From an uncultured Eubacterium sp. (lineage in GTDB: Bacteria > Bacillota > Clostridia > Lachnospirales > Lachnospiraceae): DNA of 62,340 nucleotides. Numbering within the stretch: the stretch's first letter is position 1; each line of letters begins with the position of its first letter. The notes beneath the pieces were generated by a model. That model ran no database searches. It had not been told where the DNA came from and saw only the letters and a program-made list of their open reading frames with translations. The translations under genes were made by a program, and so were the position numbers. The DNA is taken from NCBI GenBank assembly GCA_948579355.1, contig CAPAOV010000017.1, positions 1 through 62,340 on the forward strand, in the 5' to 3' direction. Shown one piece after another: positions 35,422 through 44,667 of the stretch.

Positions 35422-36206
35422 ACCACCCGCCGTACGGTAATTATTCTGCGATAATTCATATCGCTTATAACAACTTTTTTCGCTTCTGCTGAAGAATGGA
35501 TTACTTTTCCATCCTGAATATAGATGCCACAATGTGTTATATTATTCCTATTTGCCCCGTAAAAAACAATGTCGCCCGGCTCAATATCTTTTATTTTGAC
35601 CTCTTTTCCCTCTTCTGCCTGTTTCTTGCAGTCGCGAGGCAGGTCAATCTTATAATACTTATAGACGGCTCTCACGAATCCCGAACAATCCACCCCGCAA
35701 TCCTCATTTTTAATTTTAACGCCACATTTTAAGTTCCCACCCTCTTCATTGTCTGGAAGTTTTTCTCCCCCGTACACATAACGGATGCCCTGATGACAGG
35801 ATGCAAAATCTGCAACCTGTCTTCCCAGAGTAATCTCCCCGTTATCAAGGGAACACTGATTTCCATAACAATCATCGTCATCACCATAGTAGCAATCACT
35901 GCCTGCACCGTTATAGCAGCCATGATAACCATGATGACCGGTATCCTGCTGCAGCTGCTCCTCTAACTTGCCGTCTCCGGTACTCTGCTGCGGTTGCTCC
36001 TTTAATTTCCCGTCACCTGCCGCGCTATTGCGAAAACTTTCTCCCCCACTCCCTGTGGACGAATCAGAAAATTGCCGATTCGTGCTAAATTCTTTTTTTC
36101 TTCCAGACGTTGACGCCATGGAATAATGCAGAAGAAATAGTACTCCTGTCACAATTCCCACGAGCATAAGACCGGAAACTCCAAAAATTATCCATCTCTT
36201 TTTCAT
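35418..36206 (-). CDS. Membrane-anchored NlpC/P60 peptidase with His/Cys/Asp-rich linker
   Basis: A 262-residue protein with one N-terminal transmembrane helix (about 5-27). The extracellular linker holds a tandem 13-residue repeat (GDGKLKEQPQQST, GDGKLEEQLQQDT at 65-89) and then an unusual segment at 91-118 with three His, four Cys and five Asp. The C-terminal NlpC/P60 domain has the catalytic C174 (DCSGFVRA), H225 (THCGIYI) and H237, so it should cleave peptidoglycan stem peptides. The neighbouring two-component system (36.4-38.5 kb) is on the same strand upstream and may control it. Confidence 0.9.
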   Translation of the reverse strand: MKKRWIIFGVSGLMLVGIVTGVLFLLHYSMASTSGRKKEFSTNRQFSDSSTGSGGESFRNSAAGDGKLKEQPQQSTGDGKLEEQLQQDTGHHGYHGCYNGAGSDCYYGDDDDCYGNQCSLDNGEITLGRQVADFASCHQGIRYVYGGEKLPDNEEGGNLKCGVKIKNEDCGVDCSGFVRAVYKYYKIDLPRDCKKQAEEGKEVKIKDIEPGDIVFYGANRNNITHCGIYIQDGKVIHSSAEAKKVVISDMNYRRIITVRRVV

Positions 36207-36219
36207 GCGAAACCTCCTT

Positions 36220-36235
36220 TAACATTCTAATGTTA
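36220..36235. promoter_or_regulatory. Palindrome near the NlpC/P60 start
   Basis: TAACAT (36220-36225) and ATGTTA (36230-36235) form a short perfect dyad 13 bp upstream of the peptidase ATG, a place where a repressor could block translation or transcription. A second small dyad (GTTAC/GTAAC) lies in the preceding spacer near 36275-36295. Confidence 0.35.
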
Positions 36236-36370
36236 TGATATTGTGGGTTGCTCCGTTGTTTCACAACTCGCTATCCTGTTACATCTACAGAGTAACACTG
36301 CATTTTTTTCAAGTTATCACAAAAATGTAAAAGAGTTGTTAGAATTTGCTTTTTTCTTTTGGCAATCTCT

Positions 36371-37804
36371 TCACTCCCTCTGCCCCGCCATCTGAATCTC
36401 GATTTTCGTTCCTCTTCCTTTTTCTGAAGTAATATGAAGCCGCCAGCCGTGGCTATCTGCAATATGTCGGCAGAAATACATTCCTAGACCGGTTCCTCCT
36501 AACTTTCTGCTCCGCGATTTATCTTCCCGATAAAACGGCTCAAAGATATGCTCCCTGCATTCTTTGGACATGCCAATGCCATTATCCGTCACAAATGCCT
36601 GATTTTCGTTAATTATAACAGAAATATCGCCGTTCTCCCCACAGGCATGAAAACTGTTGCGGATAAGATTCATAAAGAGAATCTCCATCAACACCGGGTT
36701 GCCATAGAGAACTCCCCCGTCAGCCTCGAAATACCAGTGAATTTCTTTTCCTGTCAACTGATAAGCCGACAACTGCTGCAGCCGGTCCGCTAGTGCCTGA
36801 CATGAAATTTCCTCTTTCTCAATTTCCTCTTGTTGTAACAGAAGTACCTTTCGCAAAATTTCCGTTATATCTACCATACGTCCGGATTCCCGCACAATAT
36901 AATCAGAATACTCGAGCTGTTTCTCTCTGCCAATGTCTGTATTTTGCATCAGTTGGGCATAACCACGAACGGAAGTAAGCGGCGTGCGCAGCTCGTGGGA
37001 AAGCGCATCAATAAACTCCTGTTTCTGGTGTGCCTCCTCTTCCTTATTCTGAATATTTTCCCGCACCTGCTCCGTCATATAGTTAATATCCTCTGCCAGT
37101 TTGGACAACTCGTCCTTTCCTTTCACCCGAATGTGGCAATAATAATCTCCGGCCGCAATTTTAGCGGTTACTTTTGATATGTGGGATACCGGTTCGAGAA
37201 ATTTTCTCATAACAAGATAGAGAAGCACGGCCATGAGCAAAGAAGCAATAATTTCCGTCAGACCAAAAGTAAACAACTGCTTTTCCCATGTTGTCAGTAC
37301 ATCAGAAACATTTTCATAAATGACAAGACGGTAATGTGTACCAATCAATCTACCGGATGTACAAGTATACTTTTCACCATCTTTCTCCAATATGGCAACC
37401 TGCCCCCCCCCCTCTTCTAACATCAATATTTCTTCCTGCTTCGCCCTATCTGTCAAAAAACCCGACTGCAATTGCCCCTCGGCGGCAGAAAACGTAATCT
37501 GTGTTCCACTCTCCGATTTGGCGCAAAGCTCTTTTTTTTTCCAGAGTTCAAACGTATGGCCGGGCGTACTGTATTCGGAGACATACGTCTGAAAAAGCTG
37601 CCATTCCAGCGTCTCATCTTCCTCTCCTTCCGCCATGTCCTCAGCCATAGACGAGGCAATATGCCGCCAGAACGATACCGCTGTATTCTCCACGGACTCC
37701 AAACTCTTTTCATAAGATGAGCGGAATACAATAATGTTACAGAGATTGAGTACAAGCAAAAAAAGGATGATTACAAACAAATATATTTTTTCCCATATCT
37801 TCAT
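36371..37804 (-). CDS. Sensor histidine kinase with extracellular sensor and HAMP
   Basis: A 477-residue kinase from the ATG at 37804 (GAGGATAG upstream; a GTG at 37828 lacks a site). Two transmembrane helices (about 5-26 and 177-198) enclose a ~150-residue acidic extracellular domain; HAMP at ~200-250; H270 in IDALSHELRTPLTS; N box FMNLIRNSFHAC, G1 DNGIGMS, G2 GGTGLGMYFCRHI. It begins 20 bp after the response regulator stop. The signal is unknown. Confidence 0.9.
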   Translation of the reverse strand: MKIWEKIYLFVIILFLLVLNLCNIIVFRSSYEKSLESVENTAVSFWRHIASSMAEDMAEGEEDETLEWQLFQTYVSEYSTPGHTFELWKKKELCAKSESGTQITFSAAEGQLQSGFLTDRAKQEEILMLEEGGGQVAILEKDGEKYTCTSGRLIGTHYRLVIYENVSDVLTTWEKQLFTFGLTEIIASLLMAVLLYLVMRKFLEPVSHISKVTAKIAAGDYYCHIRVKGKDELSKLAEDINYMTEQVRENIQNKEEEAHQKQEFIDALSHELRTPLTSVRGYAQLMQNTDIGREKQLEYSDYIVRESGRMVDITEILRKVLLLQQEEIEKEEISCQALADRLQQLSAYQLTGKEIHWYFEADGGVLYGNPVLMEILFMNLIRNSFHACGENGDISVIINENQAFVTDNGIGMSKECREHIFEPFYREDKSRSRKLGGTGLGMYFCRHIADSHGWRLHITSEKGRGTKIEIQMAGQRE

Positions 37805-37824
37805 ACTATCCTCATTTCTGAGCG

Positions 37825-38478
37825 TCACTGTACTTCGAGACGATAGCCCAGCTTATACACAGTTTTCAATTGCTTCCCCAAATCCAGTTTACGCCGGATT
37901 GAAGCTACATGAACATCCACAGTCCGGCTGTCGCCCTCATAATCGTATCCCCATACCTGCTCAATTAAGCGTTCCCTTGTCAAGGCAATATTCCTATTGC
38001 GGATAAAATACTCAAGCAGCTCATATTCTTTCAGCGTAAGCAGTACCTCTTTGCCATCCAGACTGATTTTGTGCGATTGCAAATCAACACATAACTTCCC
38101 CAGCTCAAAAATCTCTTTTTGGCTTCCGGCATTCCGCCGGAGTACTACATTGACGCGTGCAATCAACTCTAACATATCAAACGGTTTTACAATATAATCT
38201 TCCGCCCCCCGATTCAGGCCTTTTACTTTATCGTAGACCCCATCCCTTGCCGTCAGTATAATAACCGGAATGTCTTTGCATTTCGGCAATATATCATATC
38301 CGGAACATCCCGGCAGCATAATATCCAATAAAACTAAGTCGTATGTATGAGTGCGAATTGCCTCCAACGCCATTTGACCATCATAAATCTGTGTACAAGC
38401 ATGTCCTGCCAGTACAAGATTCTCCTTAATCAAATTATTTATCAATTCCTCGTCTTCCACAATAAGGATTTCCGCCAT
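37825..38478 (-). CDS. OmpR-family response regulator
   Basis: A 217-residue regulator from the ATG at 38478 (GAGGGAAGG). VEDEE acidic pair, phospho-acceptor D52 in VLLDIMLPGCSG, Lys in IVKPFD; winged helix with TLKEYELLEYFIRNRN and SRTVDVHVASIRRKL. Partner of the kinase that follows. The pair sits between mnmA and an NlpC/P60 gene. Confidence 0.92.
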   Translation of the reverse strand: MAEILIVEDEELINNLIKENLVLAGHACTQIYDGQMALEAIRTHTYDLVLLDIMLPGCSGYDILPKCKDIPVIILTARDGVYDKVKGLNRGAEDYIVKPFDMLELIARVNVVLRRNAGSQKEIFELGKLCVDLQSHKISLDGKEVLLTLKEYELLEYFIRNRNIALTRERLIEQVWGYDYEGDSRTVDVHVASIRRKLDLGKQLKTVYKLGYRLEVQ

Positions 38479-38560
38479 ACCTTCCCTCACTTCCGCACAC
38501 TGCAACTGCTGTCATTGTTCTTTGTACATGATAACACACACTTATTAGAAAGTTGTTAAA

Positions 38561-39652
38561 TCAAGACGATGAATCTATGGTTCCCCCTCCAAGGACATAC
38601 GCGCCATCATATAGGACAACTGCCTGTCCCGGCGTCACTGCCCGTACCGAAACAGGAAAGTCCAACGTAAAAAAATCATCTCCCACTGCGGAAATAATCG
38701 CTTTCGCCCCACTGTCATTGTAACGGATTTTAGCTGTCACTTCCTGTCCGACCTCAAAACCACCTGCTGCCATATAATTCACCTTGCGGGCAGTTAAATG
38801 CCCGGCAAAAACCTCTTCTCCTTTACCGAGAACAACCTCGTTTGAATGCGCCCTGATTTCCACAACAAACATTGGCTCCCCAAAAGCAATCCCCAATCCC
38901 TTTCGCTGGCCAATCGTATAATGTCCAATACCCTTATGTTGACCGAGTATCTTACCGGACGTACTGACAAAATTGCCAACTTCCTCCTTTACTCCGGTCT
39001 CCCGCTCAATAAATCCGGCATAGTCATTATCCGGAACAAAACATATCTCCTGACTGTCCGGTTTCTGCGCCACCCGCAGACCTGCCATTTCCGCCAGTTC
39101 ACGTACCTGTGGTTTTTCATATTCCCCGAGTGGAAAAAGCGTGTGAGCTAACTGCTCCTGTGTCAGATTATAGAGCGCATACGTCTGGTCTTTTCCTTTT
39201 GCGTCCGAGCGAAGCAGCGTATAGCGCCCACTTTCCAATTGCCGGATTTTGGCATAATGTCCTGTAGCGATATAGTCCGCTCCCAGAGCAAGACTCTTTT
39301 GCAGCAATGACTCCCATTTTACATAGCGATTGCAGGCAATACACGGGTTCGGCGTACGCCCCTCCCGATATTCCCTCACAAAGTAGCGGATGACATTTTC
39401 CTCAAACTCTTTGCGAAAATTCATAACATAATAGGGAATATCCAATTGTTCTGCCACTCTTCTTGCATCGTTTACTGCCGAGAGCCCGCAACATCCGCCC
39501 TCACGTTCTACCGTGCAGGCATCCTCTTTCTGCCAAATCTGCATTGTCACGCCTATGACATCATATCCTTGCTTTTTTAAAAGGTAGGCTGCCACAGAGG
39601 AGTCTACTCCTCCTGACATGCCTACCACTACCGTCTTATTATTCTTCATCAT
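38561..39652 (-). CDS. mnmA: tRNA-specific 2-thiouridylase MnmA
   Basis: A 363-residue enzyme that puts sulfur on U34 of Lys, Glu and Gln tRNAs. ATP PP-loop GMSGGVDSS at 11-19; catalytic cysteines C104 (NPCIAC) and C204 (EICFVPDND), which shuttle the persulfide. The start at 39652 overlaps the nifU 3' end by 14 bases; the longest frame adds 25 residues inside nifU without support. Forms an operon nifS-nifU-mnmA, in which the cysteine desulfurase can supply the sulfur directly. Confidence 0.95.
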   Translation of the reverse strand: MMKNNKTVVVGMSGGVDSSVAAYLLKKQGYDVIGVTMQIWQKEDACTVEREGGCCGLSAVNDARRVAEQLDIPYYVMNFRKEFEENVIRYFVREYREGRTPNPCIACNRYVKWESLLQKSLALGADYIATGHYAKIRQLESGRYTLLRSDAKGKDQTYALYNLTQEQLAHTLFPLGEYEKPQVRELAEMAGLRVAQKPDSQEICFVPDNDYAGFIERETGVKEEVGNFVSTSGKILGQHKGIGHYTIGQRKGLGIAFGEPMFVVEIRAHSNEVVLGKGEEVFAGHLTARKVNYMAAGGFEVGQEVTAKIRYNDSGAKAIISAVGDDFFTLDFPVSVRAVTPGQAVVLYDGAYVLGGGTIDSSS

Positions 39653-40064
39653 TGATATCTTCTTTCGGTTTCTCCAATCCCTCAATGGTAATACCATGCT
39701 TCTCGGCATAATCCCACAACGCCGCATGAATCGCCTCTTCGGCGAGCAGCGAACAGTGCACTTTCACCGGAGGAAGTCCATCCAAGGCTTCCATCACCGC
39801 TTTATTTGTAACTTGAAGTGCTTCATAAATCGTCTTTCCCTTGACAAGTTCTGTCGCCATACTGCTCGTCGCCACGGCAGCACCGCAGCCAAATGTTTTG
39901 AACTTACACTCTTTAATCACTTTTGTATCTTCGTCAATATCCAAATACATTCTCATAATATCGCCGCATTTGGCGTTTCCTACCGTACCTACGCCACTGG
40001 CGTCTTCTATCTCGCCGACATTTCTCGGATTCGAAAAATGGTCCATTACTTTTTCACTATACAT
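39639..40064 (-). CDS. nifU: Fe-S cluster scaffold protein NifU/IscU
   Basis: A 141-residue U-type scaffold. The three cluster-binding cysteines are C33 (NAKCGD), C60 (TFGCGAA) and C104 (KVHCSLL), with the D35 that allows cluster release. It lacks the ferredoxin and C-terminal Nfu domains of full nitrogenase NifU, so it is the housekeeping form. Its ATG directly follows the nifS stop (TAG-ATG). Confidence 0.95.
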   Translation of the reverse strand: MYSEKVMDHFSNPRNVGEIEDASGVGTVGNAKCGDIMRMYLDIDEDTKVIKECKFKTFGCGAAVATSSMATELVKGKTIYEALQVTNKAVMEALDGLPPVKVHCSLLAEEAIHAALWDYAEKHGITIEGLEKPKEDINDEE

Positions 40065-41261
40065 CTATTTACCCTCGCTTTCTTTCTTCACAAAATCATC
40101 ATATAACGGAGACATACTGCGCAGTTTCGCTACAATGGTTTTCAAGTTGTCAACCACATAATCAACATCTTCTTTTGTCGTCTCTTCTGACAAGGTCAGA
40201 CGCAGAGAGCCATGTGCAATTTCATGTATGAGACCAATCGCTAATAACACGTGGGAGGGGTCTAATGAACCAGAGGTACATGCCGAACCGCTTGAAGCAC
40301 ATATCCCTTTCTGGTCTAATAAAATCAAAAGCGACTCTCCCTCGATAAAACGAAAACAAACATTGACATTATTAGGCAAACGTTTCTCACGATGTCCATT
40401 TACTTTTACATAAGGTATTTCGTTCTCGATTCGGGAAATGAGATAGTCCCGAATTTCCGTTTCCTTTTTGGCATTTGCTTCCATGTTCGCCACCGCCAGA
40501 CGAGTTGCCTCGGCAATGCCGACAATTCCCGGTACATTATGCGTACCTGCCCGCCGTGAACGCTCCTGCGCTCCGCCATGAATCAATGCTCCCATCTTAA
40601 TACCATTGCGCAAATACAAAAAACCAATTCCTTTCGGTCCATGCAATTTGTGGGCGCTTGCGCTCAGCATATCAATATTCATCTCCTGCACGTCAATCGG
40701 CACATGGCCAAATGCCTGTACCGCATCGGTATGAAATAGTACACCGTGTTTCTTTGCAATCACTCCTATTTCTTTAATTGGCTCTATCGTACCTATCTCG
40801 TTATTAGCAAACATAATTGACATCAAAATTGTATCCGGACGAATGGCCTGCTCCAGTTCCTCTAGAGAAATCAAACCATCTTCGTCCACATTGAGATAAG
40901 TAACCTCGTAGCCGTTCCTCTCCAGCCATTCGGTCGTATGAAGTACCGCATGATGCTCAATCTTCGTCGTAATAATATGGCGCCCTTTATCCCTGCAGCT
41001 CTCGGCTGCTGCTTTGATTGCCCAATTATCCGCCTCGCTGCCTCCTCCAGTGAAATATATTTCTCCGGAAGATTTAGCATTCAAAGCTTTGGCTATCTCT
41101 TCACGGGCGTCTTCCACCGCCTTTTTTGCCGTTCCTGCAAAACGGTATACGCTTGACGGATTTCCATAGTTTTCCATAAAATACGGCTTCATCGCCTCGA
41201 AAACTTCCGGCTTCATCGCTGTAGTCGCCGCATTGTCCAAATATATCATCTCATCACTCAT
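40065..41261 (-). CDS. nifS: Cysteine desulfurase NifS/IscS
   Basis: A 398-residue PLP enzyme giving persulfide sulfur for Fe-S clusters and tRNA thiolation. PLP lysine K205 in SASAHKLHGPKG; catalytic C328 in SSGSACTSGSLDPSHVL, the form with the long catalytic loop (group I). IEHHAVLHT is the His stacking on PLP. First gene of the nifS-nifU-mnmA operon, from a near-consensus promoter. No Rrf2/IscR regulator gene is adjacent, in contrast to many Clostridia. Confidence 0.96.
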   Translation of the reverse strand: MSDEMIYLDNAATTAMKPEVFEAMKPYFMENYGNPSSVYRFAGTAKKAVEDAREEIAKALNAKSSGEIYFTGGGSEADNWAIKAAAESCRDKGRHIITTKIEHHAVLHTTEWLERNGYEVTYLNVDEDGLISLEELEQAIRPDTILMSIMFANNEIGTIEPIKEIGVIAKKHGVLFHTDAVQAFGHVPIDVQEMNIDMLSASAHKLHGPKGIGFLYLRNGIKMGALIHGGAQERSRRAGTHNVPGIVGIAEATRLAVANMEANAKKETEIRDYLISRIENEIPYVKVNGHREKRLPNNVNVCFRFIEGESLLILLDQKGICASSGSACTSGSLDPSHVLLAIGLIHEIAHGSLRLTLSEETTKEDVDYVVDNLKTIVAKLRSMSPLYDDFVKKESEGK

Positions 41262-41298
41262 CGTGAATCCTCCATTTCTAGTACAACGTCTCTTTCTA

Positions 41299-41328
41299 TT
41301 AAATCCTAGTTTCCTGATAGGATTTTAA
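41299..41328 (-). promoter_or_regulatory. Inverted repeat in the nifS leader
   Basis: TTAAATCCTA and TAGGATTTTAA face each other around a 9-base centre, starting just after the expected transcription start of the nifS promoter. Candidate operator for an iron-sulfur or cysteine-sensing repressor, or a leader hairpin. Confidence 0.5.
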
Positions 41329-41340
41329 CCTTACTCTCTT

Positions 41341-41368
41341 ATTATAGCAATTTTGCCTGTAATGTCAA
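41341..41368 (-). promoter_or_regulatory. Consensus promoter of nifS-nifU-mnmA
   Basis: Minus-strand TTGACA (41368-41363), a 16-base spacer and TATAAT (41346-41341): both hexamers are perfect. Confidence 0.85.
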
Positions 41369-41379
41369 GCCAAATACCG

Positions 41380-42075
41380 TTATCCATTTCCCTCTCTAAC
41401 AATGCTTTTTACATACACAATTCCATCTTCTACCCGGAATTTCACCTCATATCCAGCAAACTTCATGCCATAAATCCGCATATCTTCGTCGTGATACGCC
41501 GGACGCGGGTCATTTGCCAGAACTTCCAGCAGAGCCTCCTGTTTCTCCTGCGGCAGCTTTGTTAGTATATGTTGCGGACATTCCACCTGCAACCGGTATT
41601 CTTTTACTTCTGTGGCAAATCCTCCTGCCGCCTGCGGATGGCTGTCAATATGCGGTAAATACGGTTTGATGTCATATATCGGCGTGCCATCAAGCAAATC
41701 GGCCCCCGCCACCCGAAGAATGACTCCCCACTTATCGTGCTTTTCAATCCCGAGAAGACGAACTGAAGAGAGGCCAAGCGGATTCGGACGAAAGGGAGAA
41801 CGTGTGGCAAAAACTCCCACACGCTCATTTCCTCCCAAACGCGGAGGACGCACGGTCGGCGACCAATCTCTGCCGATATTTTCAGAAAATTCCCACAAAA
41901 GCCAGATATGGGAATATCCCTCTAAACCGCGGATTGCATCCGCATTTCGATACGACGGAGCAAATACGACAACCGCTTCCAATTTATCTACCAGCCCGCT
42001 CTGTCTGGGAATACCAAACTTTTCGGGAAAATCACTTCTAATATGGGCAATTGCTTCCATTTTAATCGAACTCAT
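41380..42075 (-). CDS. trmO: tRNA m6t6A37 methyltransferase TrmO (UPF0066)
   Basis: About 231 residues of the TrmO/YaeB family, which methylates threonylcarbamoyl-adenosine at position 37 of some tRNAs using S-adenosylmethionine. Signature blocks are FATRSPFRPNPLGLSSVRL, GADLLDGTPIYDIKPYLP and GYSHIWLLWEF. The C-terminal ~70 residues give the extra domain seen in Firmicute members. The start at 42075 has GAGGG at 8 bases. It follows xfp on the same strand 85 bp further on. Confidence 0.9.
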   Translation of the reverse strand: MSSIKMEAIAHIRSDFPEKFGIPRQSGLVDKLEAVVVFAPSYRNADAIRGLEGYSHIWLLWEFSENIGRDWSPTVRPPRLGGNERVGVFATRSPFRPNPLGLSSVRLLGIEKHDKWGVILRVAGADLLDGTPIYDIKPYLPHIDSHPQAAGGFATEVKEYRLQVECPQHILTKLPQEKQEALLEVLANDPRPAYHDEDMRIYGMKFAGYEVKFRVEDGIVYVKSIVREGNG

Positions 42076-42160
42076 CCCCTTTTCCCTCGTCAGCACTCCA
42101 TATGCTGCAAAGGGGACCTCGCAAACGAAGTCCCCCAATATATTTTTTCATTAACAGCCT

Positions 42161-44539
42161 TTAATTTGTATGCCACTCCCAATCGCGGATTTCCGGTAAA
42201 TCCTGACCGTACTCGGCAATGTACTGCTTATGTTCTACAAGCTTATCATTCATCTGCTGGATGAGATAAGAACCTTTGTTGCCAAGCTGTGGTAAATGCA
42301 TAATGGCATCTTTTACTAAGTTGAAGCGGTCAATCTGATTCTGCACACGCATATCGAACGGCGTGGTAATCGTACCTTCTTCCAGATAACCATGAACAGA
42401 AACATTCTTGTTCGCACGCTCGTATGTCAACTCATGAATCAGCGTCGGATAGCCGTGGAAAGCAAAGACTACCGGCGTATCTTTCGTAAACAGAGCATCG
42501 TATTCGCGGTCAGAAAGACCATGCGGATGTTTGCTGTCCGATTCCAGTTTAAACAAATCAACAACATTGATAACGCGAATCTTCAAATCCGGCATTGCAT
42601 CGCGAAGAATAGTGACAGCGGCAAGTGTCTCCAGTGTCGGCGTATCGCCACAGCAAGCCATAACCAAATCTGGCTCTTCGTTCTGGTCGTTGGAAGCCCA
42701 CTCCCATACGCTAATTCCCTGTGTACAATGTTTTACTGCCTGCTCCATCGTCAGCCACTGTTTGCTCGGATGTTTCGACGCCACAATAGCATTGACATAA
42801 TTTTTACTCTTCACACAGTGGTCAAAGCAAGATAACAAACAGTTGGCATCCGGCGGCAGATACATGCGTACCACATCAGCCTTTTTATTTGCCAGATGGT
42901 CAAGAAAACCAGGGTCCTGATGCGTAAAACCGTTGTGGTCCTGCTGCCATACATTTGAAGTCAGAATGAAGTTCAGTGACGCAATCGGCTGTCTCCATGA
43001 AAGCTGGTTGGTAACTTTCAACCACTTTGCATGCTGTGCCGCCATCGAATCGACAACACGGATAAACGCTTCATAGGAGGCGAAGAACCCGTGGCGTCCG
43101 GTCAGAAGATAAGCCTCCAGCCAAGCCTCACACATATGCTCTGACAGCATACCGTCCATGATGCGTCCGTCCTGCGCCAGACAATCGTCAGTCTCGTACA
43201 TCTCGGCATTCCATGCGCGGTTTTCGGCATCAAACGCATAGTACAGACGATTTGACATAGACTCATCCGGCCCGAAAATACGGAAGTTCTTATTTTCTTT
43301 ATTTAACTTAAAGATATCGCGGACATAAGCTCCAAGCTCAATCATATCCTGTGCCTGTGTTTTTCCCGGAATAACTTCTTTCAAACCATATTCACGGAAG
43401 TCCGGAAGACGAAGGTCTTTCAGTAGCAAACCGCCGTTGGCGTGTGGATTTGCTCCCATGCGGGCGTCCCCTTTCGGCGCCATGTCAACAATCTCTTCTT
43501 TTACACTGCCGTCTTCATTGAACAGCTCTTCCGGCTTATAGCTGAGAAGCCACTCTCGCAGTAAATCCAAATGCTCCGGCTTTTCCATGGACATCGGCAC
43601 CTGATGTGCGCGGAACGAATCTTCAATCTGAAGTCCGTCAACGACTTTCGGCCCCGTCCAGCCCTTTGGTGTGCGCAAAACAATCATCGGCCACTTAGGT
43701 CTTGTGGCGTCATTATTATCACGGGCATTTTTCTGAATTTCTTTAATTTTCTCTATGCAGGTATCCATCGTCTCTGCCATCAGTTTGTGCATCGTCATCG
43801 GGTCGCTTCCCTCGACAAAGTGAGGCTCCCAGCCACATCCCTTGAAATAGTTCTCAACTTCTTCATGAGAAAGACGGGCAAATACGGTTGGATTACTGAT
43901 TTTATAACCATTCAAATGAAGGATTGGAAGAACTGCTCCATCATTAATCGGATTTAAAAATTTATTTGATTGCCATGAAGTAGCAAGCGGGCCGGTCTCA
44001 GCCTCTCCGTCACCAACAACCGGAACCGCAATCAAATCCGGATTGTCAAATACTGCTCCAAATGCGTGTGCCACGGAATAACCGAGCTCGCCTCCCTCGT
44101 TAATGGAGCCCGGCGTCTCTGGTGCACAATGGCTCGGCACTCCGCTTGGGAAAGAAAACTGCTTAAACATTTTTTTCATTCCCTCGACATCCTGAGAGAT
44201 ATTCGGATAAACTTCGCTATATGTACCGTCTATGTAAGTATTAGCAATTTGGAAGTTGCCGCCATGTCCGGGACCGGAAATATAAATCATATCTAAATCA
44301 TAACGTTTGATTACACGGTTACAGTGTGTCCACACAAAATTCTGCCCCGGAACGGTTCCCCAATGGCCTACAATTTTTTTCTTTACATGTTCCATTGTCA
44401 ATTCTTTGCGAAGCAATGGATTATCCAACAGGTATAACTGCCCTGCAGACAAATAATTTGCAGCACGCCAATAGGCATTCATTTTTTCTAACATCTCGTC
44501 GCACAACGGCTGCTTTTCCAAACAAGACATCTCGCTCAT
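42161..44539 (-). CDS. xfp: Xylulose-5-phosphate/fructose-6-phosphate phosphoketolase
   Basis: A 792-residue thiamine diphosphate enzyme splitting xylulose-5-P or fructose-6-P with phosphate to acetyl phosphate plus a smaller sugar phosphate. Typical blocks: VGHWGTVPGQNFVWTHCNR near the N-terminus, ISGPGHGGN, the TPP-Mg motif VVGDGEAETGPLATSW, QDHNGFTHQDPGF and FHGYPTLIHELTYER. Length is normal for the family. The start at 44539 has GAGG at 7 bases. It offers a route for pentoses such as those freed by the GH43/GH31 enzymes. It has its own promoter with a cre-like site. Confidence 0.95.
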   Translation of the reverse strand: MSEMSCLEKQPLCDEMLEKMNAYWRAANYLSAGQLYLLDNPLLRKELTMEHVKKKIVGHWGTVPGQNFVWTHCNRVIKRYDLDMIYISGPGHGGNFQIANTYIDGTYSEVYPNISQDVEGMKKMFKQFSFPSGVPSHCAPETPGSINEGGELGYSVAHAFGAVFDNPDLIAVPVVGDGEAETGPLATSWQSNKFLNPINDGAVLPILHLNGYKISNPTVFARLSHEEVENYFKGCGWEPHFVEGSDPMTMHKLMAETMDTCIEKIKEIQKNARDNNDATRPKWPMIVLRTPKGWTGPKVVDGLQIEDSFRAHQVPMSMEKPEHLDLLREWLLSYKPEELFNEDGSVKEEIVDMAPKGDARMGANPHANGGLLLKDLRLPDFREYGLKEVIPGKTQAQDMIELGAYVRDIFKLNKENKNFRIFGPDESMSNRLYYAFDAENRAWNAEMYETDDCLAQDGRIMDGMLSEHMCEAWLEAYLLTGRHGFFASYEAFIRVVDSMAAQHAKWLKVTNQLSWRQPIASLNFILTSNVWQQDHNGFTHQDPGFLDHLANKKADVVRMYLPPDANCLLSCFDHCVKSKNYVNAIVASKHPSKQWLTMEQAVKHCTQGISVWEWASNDQNEEPDLVMACCGDTPTLETLAAVTILRDAMPDLKIRVINVVDLFKLESDSKHPHGLSDREYDALFTKDTPVVFAFHGYPTLIHELTYERANKNVSVHGYLEEGTITTPFDMRVQNQIDRFNLVKDAIMHLPQLGNKGSYLIQQMNDKLVEHKQYIAEYGQDLPEIRDWEWHTN

Positions 44540-44562
44540 AATAATCCTCATTTCCGCGTATT

Positions 44563-44627
44563 TTAAAACGCTTACATTTTTTTATTTATACGCTATTCAT
44601 TATATAGTCAGAACCTATATACTTCAA
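44563..44627 (-). promoter_or_regulatory. xfp promoter with CcpA cre-like site
   Basis: Minus-strand TTGAAG (44627-44622), 17 bases, perfect TATAAT (44604-44599). Downstream at 44576-44563 TGTAAGCGTTTTAA differs from the cre consensus TGWAANCGNTNWCA at one base, placed between the start of transcription and the gene, as in genes repressed by CcpA. Confidence 0.65.
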
Positions 44628-44667
44628 CTGTTTTTTACTAATTTTTCAAAAATATGAAATCATTTCC

